Positions 1-8,377 of a DNA stretch of 64,000 nt are shown piece by piece. The notes beneath the pieces were generated by a model. The model worked only from the letters and a program-made list of their open reading frames with translations. It was not told the DNA's origin and searched no databases. The stretch comes from an uncultured delta proteobacterium. GTDB lineage: Bacteria; Myxococcota_A; Polyangia; Polyangiales; Polyangiaceae. The stretch's first letter is position 1. Every line of letters starts with the position of its first letter. Position numbers and translations under genes: made by a program. The stretch lies in NCBI GenBank assembly GCA_903892415.1, contig CAITIQ010000230.1, positions 49,399 to 113,398 of the forward strand, written 5' to 3'.

Positions 1-888
1 CTCGAGGCGCTGATCGCCGGCGGTGCTTTCGACGCAACGCTCGCCAGCAAAGGGGTCTCTCGCGCGAGGGCGTTTGCTTCGGTCGAGCGCGTGCTCGAGC
101 GCTCGCGCAACGCCAGCCGCGACCGTGAGCGCGGGCAGACCTCGCTGTTCGGCTTGTTCGCCAAAACCGAGGTCTCGAACAAAGCGGCCTCCGAGGACTA
201 CCCGATGGTCGAGCCGTGGGACCTCAAGGAGACGCTGGTCCGCGAAAAAGAGGCGCTGGGCTTCTACGTTTCGGGCCATCCGCTCGATCGTTACGGCGTC
301 GAGCTCTCACGCTTCGAGGTGACCAAGACCTCGGCCCTGGCAACGATGGAGAATTGGGCTCGGGTGCGCGTTTGCGGCATGGTCGAGGAGTACCGCTGTC
401 GCATCTTCAAAGGCGGAGGCGGCAAGCTTGCGTTCTTCGTGCTCGAAGACCCAACCGGGCGCGTCGAGGTCAAGGTCCGCGAGAAGCAGATCAACCTGTA
501 CGAAGGCATTCTGCAGTCGAAGGAGGCCGTGCTGGTCAGCGGGAAGCTGAGCTTTCCGATGACCGAGGACGGGGAAGCGGAGTCGAGCGGTCCGCGCGAG
601 CCTACGCTGCTGCTGGACGAGGTGGTGCTGCTCGCCACCGTGCTGCGAGACCAAGCGCGCTGGGTTCACCTGCGGCTGCAAGAGTCGCGACACAGCGTGG
701 AGGCGACGCGCAAGTTGCGCGGCGTGTTGGATGCTTGCCCGGGGGCGTGCCCCGTGCAGATCACCGTGGAACTGGAGGGCGGCTCCGAGGTGAGTTTGAG
801 CGTTCCGGGGCTCAAGGTCGAACCAGGCGAGGGGCTGTTCTCCGGCGTCGAGAAGCTGTTGGGATCGCGCGTGCTCGAGCTGCGTTAG
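1..888 (+). CDS. dnaE: DNA polymerase III alpha subunit, C-terminal part (5' end outside window)
   Basis: This is the 3' end of the replicative polymerase catalytic subunit. The frame is open from base 1 and begins LEALIAGGAFD, the helix-hairpin-helix region that follows the polymerase core in DnaE. It continues with the conserved LGFYVSGHPLDRY motif and then an OB-fold segment (VRVCGMVEEYRCRIFKGGGGKLAFFVLEDPTGRVEV), the usual C-terminal order. The ORF track starts at 91 only because it demands an internal start codon; the gene continues upstream of the window. About 295 residues are visible. Its stop overlaps the stop of the converging LysR gene by 4 bp. Confidence 0.93.
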   Translation, partial: LEALIAGGAFDATLASKGVSRARAFASVERVLERSRNASRDRERGQTSLFGLFAKTEVSNKAASEDYPMVEPWDLKETLVREKEALGFYVSGHPLDRYGVELSRFEVTKTSALATMENWARVRVCGMVEEYRCRIFKGGGGKLAFFVLEDPTGRVEVKVREKQINLYEGILQSKEAVLVSGKLSFPMTEDGEAESSGPREPTLLLDEVVLLATVLRDQARWVHLRLQESRHSVEATRKLRGVLDACPGACPVQITVELEGGSEVSLSVPGLKVEPGEGLFSGVEKLLGSRVLELR

Positions 889-1772
889 CGCAGCGGGGAT
901 TGGCGCAAGGCCTCGGCGAGCGCCGCTAGCTCGTCTGCTCGCACGTGGTCGCTGCGATACACCAAGCGAAAGTAATCCGACGAAAGCCGCGCTTTGGGCA
1001 GCGGTTCCACCAGCGTCCCGCGCGCGAGGTCCCGCTCGATGAAGTAGCGTGGGAGCACTGCGACGCCGCGCCCGCGCAGCACCTCGCGGGCGACCGCCGC
1101 GATCGTCCCCAGGCGAACGACCTCAGCGAAGGTCCACTGTTCTCCAGGGGCTCGGCCATCGAGGAAGTAGCGAAAGAGTGGGCGGTCGGGGTGCAAGTCG
1201 AGCAGCCGCCAGGCGCCAGCATCGTTGGCGGAGCGAAGGCCCTGCTTCGCCAGCACGGCCGGTGCTGCAACCAGCGCGTACTTCTCTTCATGCAGCACCG
1301 CGAACTCGACGCCTTGGCGCGAGAACCGGGCGCTGCTGATCAGCGCGTCTACCTCGCCGCGGTCGAGGGCGGCCAGGAGTGCTTCGGTATCGCCGAAGTA
1401 AAGATGCAAGCGGCGATCGGGCCGAGCCTTTTCGAGCGGGCCAAGCTGCGGCAAGAGCCAGGAGAGGCCAAGCTCGAAGCGGGTCCCGAGCACCAAGTCA
1501 AAAGGCTGTGGAGTCGTGGTGAACGCCGCTTTGCAGCGCAGCGCCGCGGCGAGCGTCTCCTTGGCGTGAGGCAACACGCGCTCGCCGGCCAGACTCAAGC
1601 GCGACGAGCGAGTGGTACGAACGAACAGCCGCTCCCCAACGTCATCCTCGAGTTTGCGGATGCGATCGGAGAAGGCCGCGGGAGAGAGCCCGACCTCGGC
1701 CGCCGCGCGGCGGAAGTTCTTGTGATGGGCGCACGCCACGAAACAGCGCAAACTCTCGAGATCAGGAAGCAC
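885..1772 (-). CDS. LysR-family transcriptional regulator
   Basis: A 295-residue regulator of ordinary LysR length. The N-terminal winged helix-turn-helix is clear (LESLRCFVACAHHKNFRRAAAEVGLSPAAFSDRIRKLEDDVGERLF), followed by a periplasmic-binding-protein-like effector domain. Its start lies inside the end of the upstream MoxR ATPase gene (11-bp overlap on the same strand), so the two are probably translated together. LysR genes usually sit divergent from their target, so riding behind an AAA+ gene is less common. The effector and targets cannot be told from the sequence. Confidence 0.9.
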   Translation of the reverse strand: MLPDLESLRCFVACAHHKNFRRAAAEVGLSPAAFSDRIRKLEDDVGERLFVRTTRSSRLSLAGERVLPHAKETLAAALRCKAAFTTTPQPFDLVLGTRFELGLSWLLPQLGPLEKARPDRRLHLYFGDTEALLAALDRGEVDALISSARFSRQGVEFAVLHEEKYALVAAPAVLAKQGLRSANDAGAWRLLDLHPDRPLFRYFLDGRAPGEQWTFAEVVRLGTIAAVAREVLRGRGVAVLPRYFIERDLARGTLVEPLPKARLSSDYFRLVYRSDHVRADELAALAEALRQSPLR

Positions 1773-2796
1773 CTGCGACCTCGTCGAAGCTCGCGGCTGC
1801 GCTGCGCGCCTGCTCTTGGTCCTCCTGGAACTTCACGAGGACGCCCAGCGTTTCGACCACGGTGGCTTCGTCGAGACGGCTGCGGCCGAGCACGAGCAGC
1901 GCGCGCGCCCAATCGATGGTCTCCCCGACGCTGGGCGCTTTGCGTAGCGCCAGCGCGCGCAAACGGCGGGTAAACTCGACGATCGACGTCGCTAGTTGCT
2001 GGTCGATATCAGGGAGCCGGCTACGCAGGATGGCGAGCTCACGTTCAGGGCTCGGATAGTCCACATAGGCGAACAGGCATCGTCTGCGCAGCGCCTCGGT
2101 CATGTCCCGCGTGCCGTTCGTCGTTAGCAAGACGAACGGCCGCTGTTTCGGCGTGACGGGGCCCAGTTCAGGGATGGTGATGGTGAAATCAGCGAGCAAC
2201 TCGAGGAGAAACGCCTCGAACTCGGGATCGGCGCGGTCCACCTCGTCGATCAAGAGGACGCAAGGGGTCTCCGACTCGAGCGCCTGGAGCAGCGGCCTTG
2301 CGACCAAGAACCTGCGGTCGAAGAAGCTCGCTCCAGCGCTGCTGACCCGATCGATCGCCTCCGAAAGCGAGGCCGCACCCGCTGTTTCGACCGAGATCCG
2401 CTCGCGCACCAGCTGCGTGGTGAGCATCTGCTTAGCGTAGTCCCAGTCGTAGAGGGCCTTGCTCTCGTCCAGCCCTTCGTAACAAGAAAGTCGGATAAAG
2501 CTGCGATCCGTGGCTCGAGCGACAGCGCGAGCGAGCTCGGTTTTACCGACCCCGGCCGGGCCTTCCACCAGCAGCGGGCGCTCGAGACGCAGCCCAAGCC
2601 AAACCGCCATGGCGGTTTCGGAGTCGATGATGTAGCCGTATTCCGCCAAGGTCTGGGCCAAAACCGCGGCGGATGCTGGTCCGGAGGCAAAAAGCTCAGT
2701 CACTGGCGGCAGAAGGTAGCCCACGCCAAGCGCGGAAGTTAGGGAACTTTGTTGATTCGGCGAAGCACTCAAGGCGAACTTCGCGATGGACTTCAC
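1762..2796 (-). CDS. MoxR-type AAA+ ATPase
   Basis: A 344-residue AAA+ ATPase of the MoxR/CoxD type, predicted to remodel or activate partner proteins using ATP. The Walker A motif is GPAGVGKTE near residue 84, Walker B is LLIDEVDRADPEFEAFLLELL, and sensor-1 is the LLTTNGTRDM stretch. The C-terminal lid follows. The first 30 or so residues look unconserved, so the true start may be a GTG or ATG further in. MoxR proteins normally pair with a vWA protein, but here the next gene is a LysR regulator, so the partner is not obvious. The gene is divergent from the DUF4388 gene. Confidence 0.85.
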   Translation of the reverse strand: MKSIAKFALSASPNQQSSLTSALGVGYLLPPVTELFASGPASAAVLAQTLAEYGYIIDSETAMAVWLGLRLERPLLVEGPAGVGKTELARAVARATDRSFIRLSCYEGLDESKALYDWDYAKQMLTTQLVRERISVETAGAASLSEAIDRVSSAGASFFDRRFLVARPLLQALESETPCVLLIDEVDRADPEFEAFLLELLADFTITIPELGPVTPKQRPFVLLTTNGTRDMTEALRRRCLFAYVDYPSPERELAILRSRLPDIDQQLATSIVEFTRRLRALALRKAPSVGETIDWARALLVLGRSRLDEATVVETLGVLVKFQEDQEQARSAAASFDEVAGAS

Positions 2797-2829
2797 CAGA
2801 CGGCCCGTTAGAAACTATGAAAGGTTTGG

Positions 2830-4104
2830 ATGTCTGAAGAGCGAACGGACCTGGTGCGGGTAGACCCCACGGGAACTGCACATCCCGTCGGCCGCGTCGC
2901 GAGTCAGATGATGCGGCTCCGACAGGGCACGTTCCGCGTTATGCCCGGGCCCACCCATTTGCTGTTCATGCGGCACGTGGGGGAGGACGGTAAGCGCGAC
3001 GAGCTGGACGGCGCGGTCTGTCGCTTGGCCGGTGAGGTGACTTCGCCGGGCGCGATTTGTGACGTGGTGTCGCTGATCGGTCAGGCCGCCTGGCGCGGCG
3101 AGCTGATCGTGATGAGCGGCGGTTCGCAGCGCTCGGTCTTCTTCGACAACGGCCAGGTTATTTCGGCTTTTTCGAACGTGGAGGGGGAGCGGTTGGGCGA
3201 GGTGCTCTATCGCTATGGCGCGCTCACCCGCGAGCAGGTGGAGGTCGCGGCCAAGTCGGTCAACGCTGAGGTGCGCTTCGGTGAAGCGGCGGTCAAGCAG
3301 GGGTTTGTCTCGCGTGAGCGGCTCTTTCAGCTGATCGGCAGCCAGACGGAGGAGGTCGTGTATGCGGTGCTCCTCGTGTCCGACGGCATGTTCTACTTCC
3401 TCGACAACTTCGATGAGCATCGGCTGGCGGCACACCTGAACCTGAGCGTGAATTCGCTGCTGATGGAGGGCGTGCGTCGGATGGACGAGACGCGCTACTT
3501 CCGCGAGCGAATCCCGAGCGAATTGCACGTCCCGGCGCGGGTACCTGGACGGTCCACGCCGCCCGAGGAGAGCTCTGAAGCGTTGGCGCCGGTCTTCGGC
3601 GCGATCGACGGGCAGCGCAGCGTCGCCGAAATTTGCCGGGTGGTCGGCAAGGGCGAGTTCGAGGTGACCCACGCCTTGTTCCAGCTGTTGCAAGCCGGTG
3701 TGGTCACAGTGCATCCACCTCGGCTCACCGGGCCGCTGGCGATCGTGGCTCGTTTCAACGAGGCCATGCAACACCTGCTTCAGTCGGTGGATCAGTTGGG
3801 GAAAGGCGCTGAGCTTCGTGACCAACTCTCGAGTTTTGCTACCGGCGCCGGCATCTATGACGCGCTGTTCATGGGCGGCGCAGGCCCTGCAAAAGACGGC
3901 ACGCTGATCGGCGACAAGATCGTCGACAACATCGCGATGTTGGCTGGGCCGGGCGAGGCCGGCGCGCAAATGCTGTCCCAATGGCTCTACGACTACGCCT
4001 CGTTCGCCGTGTTCATCGCCGAGCCGATGTTGCGTTCGACCGAAAAGCAGGGAACCACGGCGCGCAAGGTCGGCGAGCTGATCGCCCCACTCGCGCCAAA
4101 GTAG
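2830..4104 (+). CDS. DUF4388 (PatA-N-like) domain protein
   Basis: A 424-residue soluble protein. The first 90 residues are unassigned. The segment from about residue 60 to 230 (AICDVVSLIGQAAWRGELIVMSGGSQRSVFFDNGQVISAFSN...LGEVLYRYGALTREQVE) is the DUF4388/PatA N-terminal domain common in myxobacterial signalling proteins. Repeats of the type FGEAAVKQGFVSRERLFQLI resemble the GSPII_E N-terminal-like helical units. No output domain is visible. The ATG is preceded by AAAGG at suitable spacing. Family function is unknown; in Myxococcota such proteins occur with response regulators and small GTPase systems. Confidence 0.85.
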   Translation: MSEERTDLVRVDPTGTAHPVGRVASQMMRLRQGTFRVMPGPTHLLFMRHVGEDGKRDELDGAVCRLAGEVTSPGAICDVVSLIGQAAWRGELIVMSGGSQRSVFFDNGQVISAFSNVEGERLGEVLYRYGALTREQVEVAAKSVNAEVRFGEAAVKQGFVSRERLFQLIGSQTEEVVYAVLLVSDGMFYFLDNFDEHRLAAHLNLSVNSLLMEGVRRMDETRYFRERIPSELHVPARVPGRSTPPEESSEALAPVFGAIDGQRSVAEICRVVGKGEFEVTHALFQLLQAGVVTVHPPRLTGPLAIVARFNEAMQHLLQSVDQLGKGAELRDQLSSFATGAGIYDALFMGGAGPAKDGTLIGDKIVDNIAMLAGPGEAGAQMLSQWLYDYASFAVFIAEPMLRSTEKQGTTARKVGELIAPLAPK

Positions 4105-4123
4105 CGAATCAGGGCGCGATGCC

Positions 4124-4142
4124 GATCAACCGAGGGTTGATC
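4124..4142 (+). terminator. perfect 8-bp hairpin, possible terminator of the DUF4388 gene
   Basis: GATCAACC-GAG-GGTTGATC forms a perfect 8-bp stem with a 3-nt loop 20 bp after the DUF4388 stop. It has no T-tract, so it could be a Rho-independent terminator of the weak kind seen in high-GC genomes, or an operator for the next gene. Confidence 0.35.
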
Positions 4143-4198
4143 CAGCTGATAGAAGTCACTTTGACGCGGCAGGAGCAAGGGACTAAACGGTCGCCCCG

Positions 4199-5173
4199 AT
4201 GGTTGATCGCCGCAGCGCCGTGTTGCTCCTCGCACTGACCGTGCAAGCCGTAGGCTGCGACATCACTACCTCCGGTGGTCCGCCGAAGCAGCTGACCTAC
4301 ACCGAGGACGCCCGCAAAGCCTACGCCGAGGCGATGCTCTCCTTCCAAGCGAAGGACTGGGAGTCGGCCAAGCCGCTTTTCGCCGACGTGAAGAAGCGTT
4401 TTCCGCAGACGCGGGAGGCGCGCATGGCCGAGCTGCGGCTAGCCGATATCGACTTCGCCACCGAGCGCTACACCGACGCGATCAGCGCCTACCGAACCTT
4501 CGTCACCACCTACCGCACGGATCGCGACGTTGAGTACGCTCGCTACAAGCTTGCGAAGGCGCTCTACTTCGACATCAGCGACACCTTCCTGCAACCGCCG
4601 GCAGAAGAGCGAGATCAGGCCACCACGGCCGACGCCAATCGCGAGTTGAAAGCCTTTTTGAAGGCCTTTCCGAAGAGCCGTTATCGCAAAGACGTCGACT
4701 ATATGTTGGAGGTGGTGACCGGCCGTTTGGTGCGTCATGAACTCTACCTCGCGCGTTACTACCGCAAGCGTGCGAACTACGACGCGACGCTTGCCCGCAT
4801 CGATTACGCGCTCAAGAGCTACCCGAACTCTGGGCTCGATCCGGAGGCGATGGTGCTCAAAGGCGAGACGCTGATGATGATGAACCGCAAACAGGAGGCG
4901 CGCATCGTGTTCGATGCGGTCGTCGCTGATTGGGGCGGTCCCTTCGCCAATGACGCTAAGGCTTTTCTGCAGGAGTTGGGAGCTCCTAGCCAGCCCGCAG
5001 CGCAGATCCGACGACCCGCGGATCCTGGCCCTAAGCCGGCGCCCACTGATCCCAAGGCACCAGCCGATCCCAAGGCGCCGGCCGATCCCAAGGCGCCGGC
5101 CGACCCCAAGGCACCAGCCGATCCCAAGGCGCCGGCCGATCCCAAGGCGCCGGCCACGCCGACTGGGCTTTAG
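4199..5173 (+). CDS. bamD: outer membrane assembly lipoprotein BamD-like (YfiO)
   Basis: A 324-residue lipoprotein predicted to anchor in the outer membrane and act in the BAM complex. The N-terminus has a short signal sequence ending AVGC (lipobox). Tandem TPR units follow (AYAEAMLSFQAKDWESAKPLFADVKKRFPQTREARMAELRLADIDFATERYTDAISAYRTFVTTY), the BamD signature of five TPRs. The last 55 residues are a low-complexity tail containing six copies of ADPKAP, absent from Escherichia coli BamD. No strong Shine-Dalgarno sits directly upstream (AGGAG lies about 24 nt away), so the start is less certain than the identity. Confidence 0.82.
   Translation: MVDRRSAVLLLALTVQAVGCDITTSGGPPKQLTYTEDARKAYAEAMLSFQAKDWESAKPLFADVKKRFPQTREARMAELRLADIDFATERYTDAISAYRTFVTTYRTDRDVEYARYKLAKALYFDISDTFLQPPAEERDQATTADANRELKAFLKAFPKSRYRKDVDYMLEVVTGRLVRHELYLARYYRKRANYDATLARIDYALKSYPNSGLDPEAMVLKGETLMMMNRKQEARIVFDAVVADWGGPFANDAKAFLQELGAPSQPAAQIRRPADPGPKPAPTDPKAPADPKAPADPKAPADPKAPADPKAPADPKAPATPTGL
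5048..5155 (+). repeat. six tandem 18-bp repeats at the 3' end of bamD
   Basis: Six head-to-tail copies of an 18-bp unit (consensus GATCCCAAGGCGCCGGCC, with third-position A/G variants) encode ADPKAP. The unit length is a multiple of three, so copy-number change would lengthen or shorten the tail without a frameshift. Confidence 0.95.
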
Positions 5174-5174
5174 C

Positions 5175-5483
5175 GTGCTCGAGGGGCAGCCTTCCGCCGG
5201 TGTTCGGCTCGAGCTCGTGTTGGTCGAGCAGCGCGCAGATGAGGCCGTTTATCAAGGCCATGCGCACCTGCCGACGAGCTCGCTCGGGCTTTCGGTCGTG
5301 TCCAACCTCAAAGGTGCCACGGCCAGCTTCAGCGACGGTGCGGGCGCGAGCGAGGTGGTTCAAGCGGCGATCGTTCGCTTGGCAACGACGTTGGTGAGAG
5401 CTGCAACCAAGCGCGAGCTCGAGAGTGGTGAGCCGCCGCCAAAACGAATCGTGCGTTGGCGCCCCCTCGACGTTGGCGGTTGA
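5175..5483 (+). CDS. small conserved-looking hypothetical protein
   Basis: A 102-residue reading frame starting at a GTG one base after the bamD stop. The product begins VLEGQPSAGVRLELVLVEQ and includes VSNLKGATASFSDGAGASEVVQAAIVRLATTLVRAATKRELESG, an alternating beta then amphipathic helix pattern. I support it because it fills the gap between bamD and the M50 gene, has normal high-GC third-position composition, and is not a shadow of another gene. The ORF track shows it only as the tail of the 4914-5483 frame. No family recognised. Confidence 0.55.
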   Translation: MLEGQPSAGVRLELVLVEQRADEAVYQGHAHLPTSSLGLSVVSNLKGATASFSDGAGASEVVQAAIVRLATTLVRAATKRELESGEPPPKRIVRWRPLDVGG

Positions 5484-5514
5484 CCGATCGCGATCGGCAA
5501 CCCAGGATTCGCTT

Positions 5515-6183
5515 GTGGGTTCTTCTTGGAAACTCGGTTCGCTGTTCGGTGTGCCTATTCGCATGCACTGGACGGCGATCGTTGGTGCGCTGTTCTTCAG
5601 CGGCTTTCGCATCGCGCCAGGAGCGTGGCTGGGCTTTCTGATCGTCATTCTCGTGCATGAACTGGGTCACGCCCTGGTAGTGAAGGCCACCAAACAGCGC
5701 GTGCTCGGCGTCGAGGTTCACGGTTACGGCGGGCACTGTGAATGGTCGGGCAACCCTACGCCGCTCGGGCGTGCCTCCATCGCTTGGGGTGGCGTGTGGG
5801 CGCAAATGGGCTTGTTCGTGCTCGCCCTTCCGCTCGCTGTGATGTTCTCGGGAGGCGGCAGCTCTCACCTTGACGATCTTTTGCGTGCCCTCACGGTCAA
5901 CAACCTGTTCCTTGCCGGAATCAATCTGATCCCGGTACGGCCGCTTGACGGCGCTGAAGCGTGGAAGCTGTTTCCACTGTTGCGGGCTCGTTGGAATGCG
6001 TCTCGTCGCAGCGCACCGCGGCGCCCAGTGATTGAGGTGAAGGGGCCCGTTGGGGCACCCAAAGCAACCGCGCCCAAGGTGGTGAACCCGCCCGCGCAAG
6101 GTGGCGACCTCTCGCCCGAGCTGCGGGCGCTCTTCGCTAAAGTCGCAGCTGACGCGCGGGACGCTCGCCACAAACGCAACTGA
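5515..6183 (+). CDS. M50-family site-2-protease-like metallopeptidase
   Basis: An intramembrane zinc protease of the M50 type. HELGH is at the end of the first hydrophobic segment (GFLIVILVHELGHALVV) and the second metal site is LIPVRPLDGAEAW, matching the family's NPLDG motif. At least three membrane segments are visible. The ORF track starts at 5425, but those extra 30 residues overlap the preceding small gene; the GTG at 5515 (VGSSWKLGSLFGVPIRMHWT) gives the usual M50 N-terminus. The C-terminal 60 residues are a Pro/Ala/Lys-rich tail. There is no PDZ domain. The substrate is unknown. Confidence 0.85.
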   Translation: MGSSWKLGSLFGVPIRMHWTAIVGALFFSGFRIAPGAWLGFLIVILVHELGHALVVKATKQRVLGVEVHGYGGHCEWSGNPTPLGRASIAWGGVWAQMGLFVLALPLAVMFSGGGSSHLDDLLRALTVNNLFLAGINLIPVRPLDGAEAWKLFPLLRARWNASRRSAPRRPVIEVKGPVGAPKATAPKVVNPPAQGGDLSPELRALFAKVAADARDARHKRN

Positions 6184-6208
6184 GCGCTGCGAGCCAACCC
6201 CGCAGCGC
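6184..6208. terminator. hairpin between converging genes
   Basis: GCGCTGCG and CGCAGCGC form a perfect 8-bp stem with a 9-nt loop in the 44-bp gap between the M50 gene (plus) and the aconitase-like gene (minus). The position suggests a bidirectional terminator; there is no long T-tract. Confidence 0.45.
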
Positions 6209-6227
6209 CCAGACCGAGCTACGTCGC

Positions 6228-8039
6228 TTACGACGACTTTTTGGTGCTAGCGGGGCGCGAAGTCCCAGCGACGAGCCACTGCGCCTCTACGCCGCGCGTA
6301 GCGGGCTTGAGCGTCGCCTTGCCCTTCGCCAACGTGAGGGCGATGCCGTCCCCCCACTTCGAAAGCGGCGGCAAGGCGAGCGTCTTTTGGCCTTTGATCG
6401 CCTTCATTCCGGCGTCGTCCACCAAGAAGCAGGCGATGCCTTCCGAGGCAAGCGTGGTAACGACCTGCCGGGGTAGCGTGACCGCAACGAGGCCGCGGAC
6501 GTGTTCACGAACGAGGTGAGTATCTCCAGCGCGACGAACGGCATCCAAGCTGTCGAGCACCCAGATGAAGCCCTCCGTCTTCTCGGTGCGAGTGGCCGGG
6601 ATGGCGGCTGACTCGAGCACCTCGAGGTTGAGCGCCTCTTTGTAACCATCCGCGGGGGTAGCGCCTGAAGGCTTCTTGGTTCCCTGCGACTCCGTGCCTT
6701 TCTTGTCGCGCAAGACGAGCACGTCGTCTGTCGGCAGGGCGCGAGGCACTGTCACGCGCACCGGGCGCTTGAAGCTGCGCGGGTCCCCGACGGTTCCTGT
6801 TGCCACGGCGTAGGCGAGCGTTTCCGCCGAGCCAACCACGAAGCGAGGCCTTCCGGGCTCCGGATCCGCGGTGCGCAGAGAAACGGTGCCTTTGGGCGGC
6901 GGGTACACCTCGGACGAGATAACCCGTAGATCCGGCTCGACGATGCGGGCGCCGGTCGCCACGAGATCCACGAGCGCGCCCGATTGAGCGAGCACCTCGA
7001 GTACTTGCCTCGAAGGCGGTGAAACCAACAGATCGAGCCGCGAAGGAACCCGCTTCGACTTGAGCAGCATGGCTGCCGCGAGCATGTCCCGCAAGGTCGC
7101 GCCGCTGTCCCCGCCGAGCACCACTTGCCCGACCGGTTTGCCTTGCAGATCACGCACCGGACGAACCACGCCATCCTCATCCATGATCAGCGGATCCACA
7201 GTGCCGAGATCCAGGCTGATAACCTCCTCGCAGGGGGCTCCCGGATCCGGAACGATGGCGCGATGCGCTTTGCTGCGACGCTGGTCACGAAGGAAGACCT
7301 CGGTCTTTTCGTCGCTCACGAAGATGGCCGCAGCAGCGCCAACTTGCGGCGCAATGCCTGCGAGCACGGCGCGCTCTGGAACGGAGAGCAAGCGCGCGCT
7401 CGGCCCAGCGAACTCGAGCACGACCGGCGCTTGATGCTCCGCCTCGATCCGGCGCACCACCTCATCAAGGCCGCGTCGCAACAGCTCGAGCGCGACGTCG
7501 CGGGCGCAGATGAAGGGCCGAGCCCGGCCGCCGAGATGAATCTGCACGCTGCGCGGTGGCCGCAACCAAACGCTGCCGGTTGCGAGGGCTTGCCCGAGCA
7601 TCGCGGGCGACACCACGAGCGCCAACATGCCGACGCCACCAACCGTGGCGAGCCTAGGGTCATCCGTCAAACACAGCCGAGCCGGCGCTGCGAAGCGCTC
7701 GAGGTGCACCGGGCCTGGAAAGCCGATGCCGGGCCGAGCAATCTGGATGTTGAACCCCGGCAGCTCGGCCGGTGTGCTGCGCGGTCCGCGATCCTCGGCG
7801 TCTTGTAGCGAGGCAGCGTCCGTCACGCACGTCCCGTCGTAGGCAATGGCGACCTCGATCGAGGTCTTCTTCATGCCCAGGGCCAGCGCCTCTCCAAGCG
7901 CGCGCCCCGCGGAACGCGAGAGCACCACCTGGTCCACTTTCACTTGCACCAAATCCCCTCGCAGCTGCGGATCAGCAGCCCGGCCGGCGAGGATCTTCTG
8001 AGGCATCGTGCGGGGAGGGTCCCCAGCTCGTGCACGCAT
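6228..8039 (-). CDS. aconitase-superfamily protein lacking the Fe-S cluster ligands
   Basis: A 603-residue protein collinear with bacterial aconitate hydratase. Shared landmarks include QKILAGRAADP, VKVDQVVLSR, GGVGMLALVVSPAMLGQALATGSVWL, EFAGPSARLLSVPERAVLAGIAPQVGAAAAIFVSDEKTEVFL and LVSPPSRQVLEVLAQSGALVDLVATGARIVEP. The residues that define the enzyme are gone. The GSCTN cysteine motif reads GGDSGA, the CGPC motif reads PDLRVIS, and the SDSHTPT catalytic motif reads TDDPRLAT. It should therefore not bind a [4Fe-4S] cluster or act as aconitase. The C-terminal swivelling domain is hard to recognise. The ATG at 8039 has AAGGA about 10 nt upstream; an internal ATG at 8006 is possible. The role is unknown, perhaps regulatory or a scaffold. 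The frame is intact, so this is not simple decay. Confidence 0.85.
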   Translation of the reverse strand: MRARAGDPPRTMPQKILAGRAADPQLRGDLVQVKVDQVVLSRSAGRALGEALALGMKKTSIEVAIAYDGTCVTDAASLQDAEDRGPRSTPAELPGFNIQIARPGIGFPGPVHLERFAAPARLCLTDDPRLATVGGVGMLALVVSPAMLGQALATGSVWLRPPRSVQIHLGGRARPFICARDVALELLRRGLDEVVRRIEAEHQAPVVLEFAGPSARLLSVPERAVLAGIAPQVGAAAAIFVSDEKTEVFLRDQRRSKAHRAIVPDPGAPCEEVISLDLGTVDPLIMDEDGVVRPVRDLQGKPVGQVVLGGDSGATLRDMLAAAMLLKSKRVPSRLDLLVSPPSRQVLEVLAQSGALVDLVATGARIVEPDLRVISSEVYPPPKGTVSLRTADPEPGRPRFVVGSAETLAYAVATGTVGDPRSFKRPVRVTVPRALPTDDVLVLRDKKGTESQGTKKPSGATPADGYKEALNLEVLESAAIPATRTEKTEGFIWVLDSLDAVRRAGDTHLVREHVRGLVAVTLPRQVVTTLASEGIACFLVDDAGMKAIKGQKTLALPPLSKWGDGIALTLAKGKATLKPATRGVEAQWLVAGTSRPASTKKSS

Positions 8040-8377
8040 GGGCGTCGTTTTCCTTTGTTCCGATGGTCAGAAGCGAGGTGCTTTGACCCGAGATTCCCTC
8101 GACGTCCTCCGAAGCGGTGGGCGCGAGAGGCTCAGCCGCGCCAGAGTGGCTCTCGGGAGATTACTCCTTGGAGGCTCGGGCGATCAGTCCCTCGGTCAAC
8201 TGAGCGAGTGCACGTTACCCGCTCGAAACGGATAGGGTCAAGGCGCAACTAGAGGCCGGGCGCACGTGCCGTATCCACCGAATTCCGCCGGGACGCAAGA
8301 CGTAAACCTGCGAGGATTTACGCGCGATCAACCCTGTTCTTTACCTGCGCACCCTTTCGCCGATAGAGTTTGAAGCC
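8040..8377. other. 338-bp intergenic region between divergent genes
   Basis: This gap separates the aconitase-like gene (minus) from the roadblock gene (plus) and must hold both promoters. I see no convincing ORF or tRNA. The one clear structure is CGTAAACCTGCGAGGATTTACG at 8301-8322, a near-palindrome (CGTAAA/TTTACG outer arms) 56 bp before the roadblock start and without a T-tract, so it may be an operator. Confidence 0.5.

Noticed and set aside
945-1973. 342-residue plus-strand ORF
   Set aside because: Antisense to the LysR and MoxR genes, both of which have recognisable domains.
1762-2796. treating the first MoxR gene as part of a MoxR-vWA system
   Set aside because: No vWA gene is adjacent; the coupled neighbour is LysR.
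2815-3981. 388-residue minus-strand ORF
   Set aside because: Antisense to the DUF4388 protein and rich in His/Arg/Gln as expected from a shadow frame.
8160-8280. possible tRNA-like fold in the gap before the roadblock gene
   Set aside because: No acceptor stem, T-loop GTTCRA or anticodon arm could be matched by eye.
8301-8322. terminator hairpin before the roadblock gene
   Set aside because: It lies upstream of a plus-strand gene and downstream of nothing, and has no T-tract; an operator is more likely, so it is mentioned only in the gap entry.
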